Assembly (NCBI GenBank): GCA_937892105.1
Contig: CALAUZ010000015.1
Coordinates: 1 to 12,515 of the forward strand
DNA length: 12,515 nt
Direction: 5' to 3'
Source: an uncultured Fretibacterium sp.
GTDB taxonomy: Bacteria > Synergistota > Synergistia > Synergistales > Aminobacteriaceae
Position 1 is the stretch's first letter, and every line of letters begins with the position of its first letter. Below, one piece after another: positions 11,759 to 12,515 of the stretch. The translations under genes and the position numbers were made by a program. The notes under the pieces are model-generated. The model searched no databases and was not told the DNA's origin. It saw only the letters and a list, made by a program, of their open reading frames with translations.

Positions 11759-11796
11759 TCCAAGTGATTTAGTCTCAATCAGAAAGGGAAAGGATT

Positions 11797-12060
11797 ATGC
11801 CCATATTAGCGACTTTTTACGGGATAATAATATCTATGTACTTCGGAGGTAGAGAGCATTTACCGCCTCATTTTCACGCATGGTATTCAGGATATGAAGC
11901 TGAAATTGATTTTGAGGGTAATATCATAAAAGGCGAGTTGCCACCCCGTGCGCGAAACTTGGTAACAGCGTGGGTAACACTTCACAGCGATGAACTAAAA
12001 GCGGCATGGGAGCTTTGCAAGAATAACGAACGTCCGCCCAAGATTGACCCGTTAAGGTAA
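11797..12060 (+). CDS. DUF4160 domain protein
   Basis: The 87-residue protein matches DUF4160 through its length: PILATFYGIIISMYF, the signature GGREHLPPHFHAWYSGYEA, ELPPRARNLVTAWV, and a closing LHSDELKAAWELC helix. The LPPHFHA His pair and the following Glu residues are the conserved core. The biochemical function is unknown. Genes of this family are very often followed by DUF2442 genes, as here, and such pairs are frequent near toxin-antitoxin and mobile loci, so a two-component toxin-antitoxin-like role has been suggested by context. AAAGGA before the ATG supports the start. The stop is 5 bases before the DUF2442 start. Confidence 0.9.
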   Translation: MPILATFYGIIISMYFGGREHLPPHFHAWYSGYEAEIDFEGNIIKGELPPRARNLVTAWVTLHSDELKAAWELCKNNERPPKIDPLR

Positions 12061-12065
12061 TCATC

Positions 12066-12314
12066 ATGCCCAACCCTGAATGGACAGTAAATTCTCTTGA
12101 ATTTCGCGGTGAATATGTATTGCGTTTGAGTTTTGAGGACGGTAGCATTAAGGATTTTGACTGCGCGGAATTATTAGATGACCCCATATATAGTTCTTTA
12201 CATGACATGGAATTTTTTACCCAAGCGCAAGCATTATATGGAACGGTCAGATGGAATGAAGATATAGATATAGCCCCCGAGTATCTCTACGAACACGGTA
12301 AGGACGTAAAGTAG
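12066..12314 (+). CDS. DUF2442 domain protein
   Basis: The 82-residue protein has the family features: YVLRLSFEDGSIKDFDCAEL, DPIYSSLHDMEFFTQAQA and GTVRWNEDIDIAPEYLYEHG, ending close to the last helix. The WxxDIDIAPExLY motif is the most diagnostic part. Its role is unknown. In many bacteria it is encoded directly after a DUF4160 gene, and the pair here has a 5-base gap and shared transcription. The likely job is to bind or neutralise its partner, by analogy with small two-gene modules; this is an inference. Confidence 0.9.
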   Translation: MPNPEWTVNSLEFRGEYVLRLSFEDGSIKDFDCAELLDDPIYSSLHDMEFFTQAQALYGTVRWNEDIDIAPEYLYEHGKDVK

Positions 12315-12370
12315 TCCCCAAAACACATAAACGGCACAAAATTTCTTTTGGTTGGGAAGTTCTTTAATTC

Positions 12371-12515
12371 ATGCTCGCTCATGAGTGCTATCCTGCTGAC
12401 AACAACATTCTTATTCTTGACGGTTACATTCACAGGTACAAGCTCAATGGCGATAAATCAGGTGAGTACTCAGGGGCTTACTGCATTCATTCCAACGGCC
12501 TTCCCGCCGGCTGGA
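12371..12515 (+). CDS. Primase-like / phage replication protein, N-terminal part (runs off the window, possibly 5'-truncated)
   Basis: The frame from ATG at 12371 reads MLAHECYPADNNILILDGYI, then HRYKLNGDKSGEYSGAYCIH and SNGLPAGW at the window end. The order DGxIHRyxLnGdKsGexSGAYCxHxxGxPAGW is that of the N-terminal module of phage and plasmid primase/helicase proteins with toprim domains. The frame upstream has a TAA at 12365-12367, and GGGAAG is 11 bases before the ATG, a poor ribosome site. The codons just above (WEVL, stop, FMLAH) look like family sequence too, so an ancestral start further upstream may have been broken. Without the rest of the gene, an intact shorter protein cannot be excluded. 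Confidence 0.6.
   Translation, partial: MLAHECYPADNNILILDGYIHRYKLNGDKSGEYSGAYCIHSNGLPAGW

Overview
The window is an accessory, mobile-element-rich stretch of a bacterial genome with moderate GC and an AT-rich upper strand. Shine-Dalgarno sites are strong, and ATG, GTG and TTG starts are all used. The mix of Rpn-type PD-(D/E)XK genes, an IS200/IS605 element, ArdC, phage-like tail proteins and a SWIM-SNF2 pair suits an anaerobic, gut-type bacterium. Synergistota or a Clostridia-like Firmicute is my guess, held with low confidence because no rRNA or other taxonomic marker is present. TGA is used as a normal stop, so the genetic code looks standard.

Layout: 3-254 is the C-terminal end of an ArdC-like antirestriction protein. 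436-1362 is a full-length Rpn-family nuclease followed by a terminator-like hairpin. 1544-1879 is an unknown small helical protein with a promoter and a 13-bp palindrome in front of it and a hairpin behind it. 2045-2875 is a compact set of small genes: a 43-codon ORF, a PQ-loop-like membrane protein, an overlapping FeoB-associated-type Cys-rich membrane peptide, and a GIY-YIG protein whose signature Gly is Val. 3028-3720 encodes a protein with three tandem helix-turn-helix repeats and a C-terminal coiled coil.

On the minus strand, 7442-3755 is a two-gene operon: a SNF2 helicase, then a SWIM zinc-finger protein carrying two Lar-like zinc fingers, separated by one base. Upstream of it (7473-8548) lie decayed genes: a frameshifted zinc-knuckle protein and two tandem C-terminal remnants of Rpn-family proteins. 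The distal remnant directly abuts the right end of an IS200/IS605-type element (about 8550-10238). In that element tnpA is inactivated three ways (HUH His to Asn, an internal deletion/frameshift, catalytic Tyr to Asn), while tnpB keeps its RuvC and zinc-ribbon residues. A reRNA reading out of the right end would carry a guide matching the Rpn remnant.

Beyond the element's left end the plus strand holds a phage-tail-like beta-propeller protein with a damaged 5' end, a small putative-Ig (He_PIG) protein, a DUF4160-DUF2442 pair, and at the window's edge the start of a primase-like protein that may be truncated. The whole region looks like an integrative-element or prophage graveyard in which some cassettes (SNF2/SWIM, tnpB, Rpn, DUF4160/DUF2442) remain intact.
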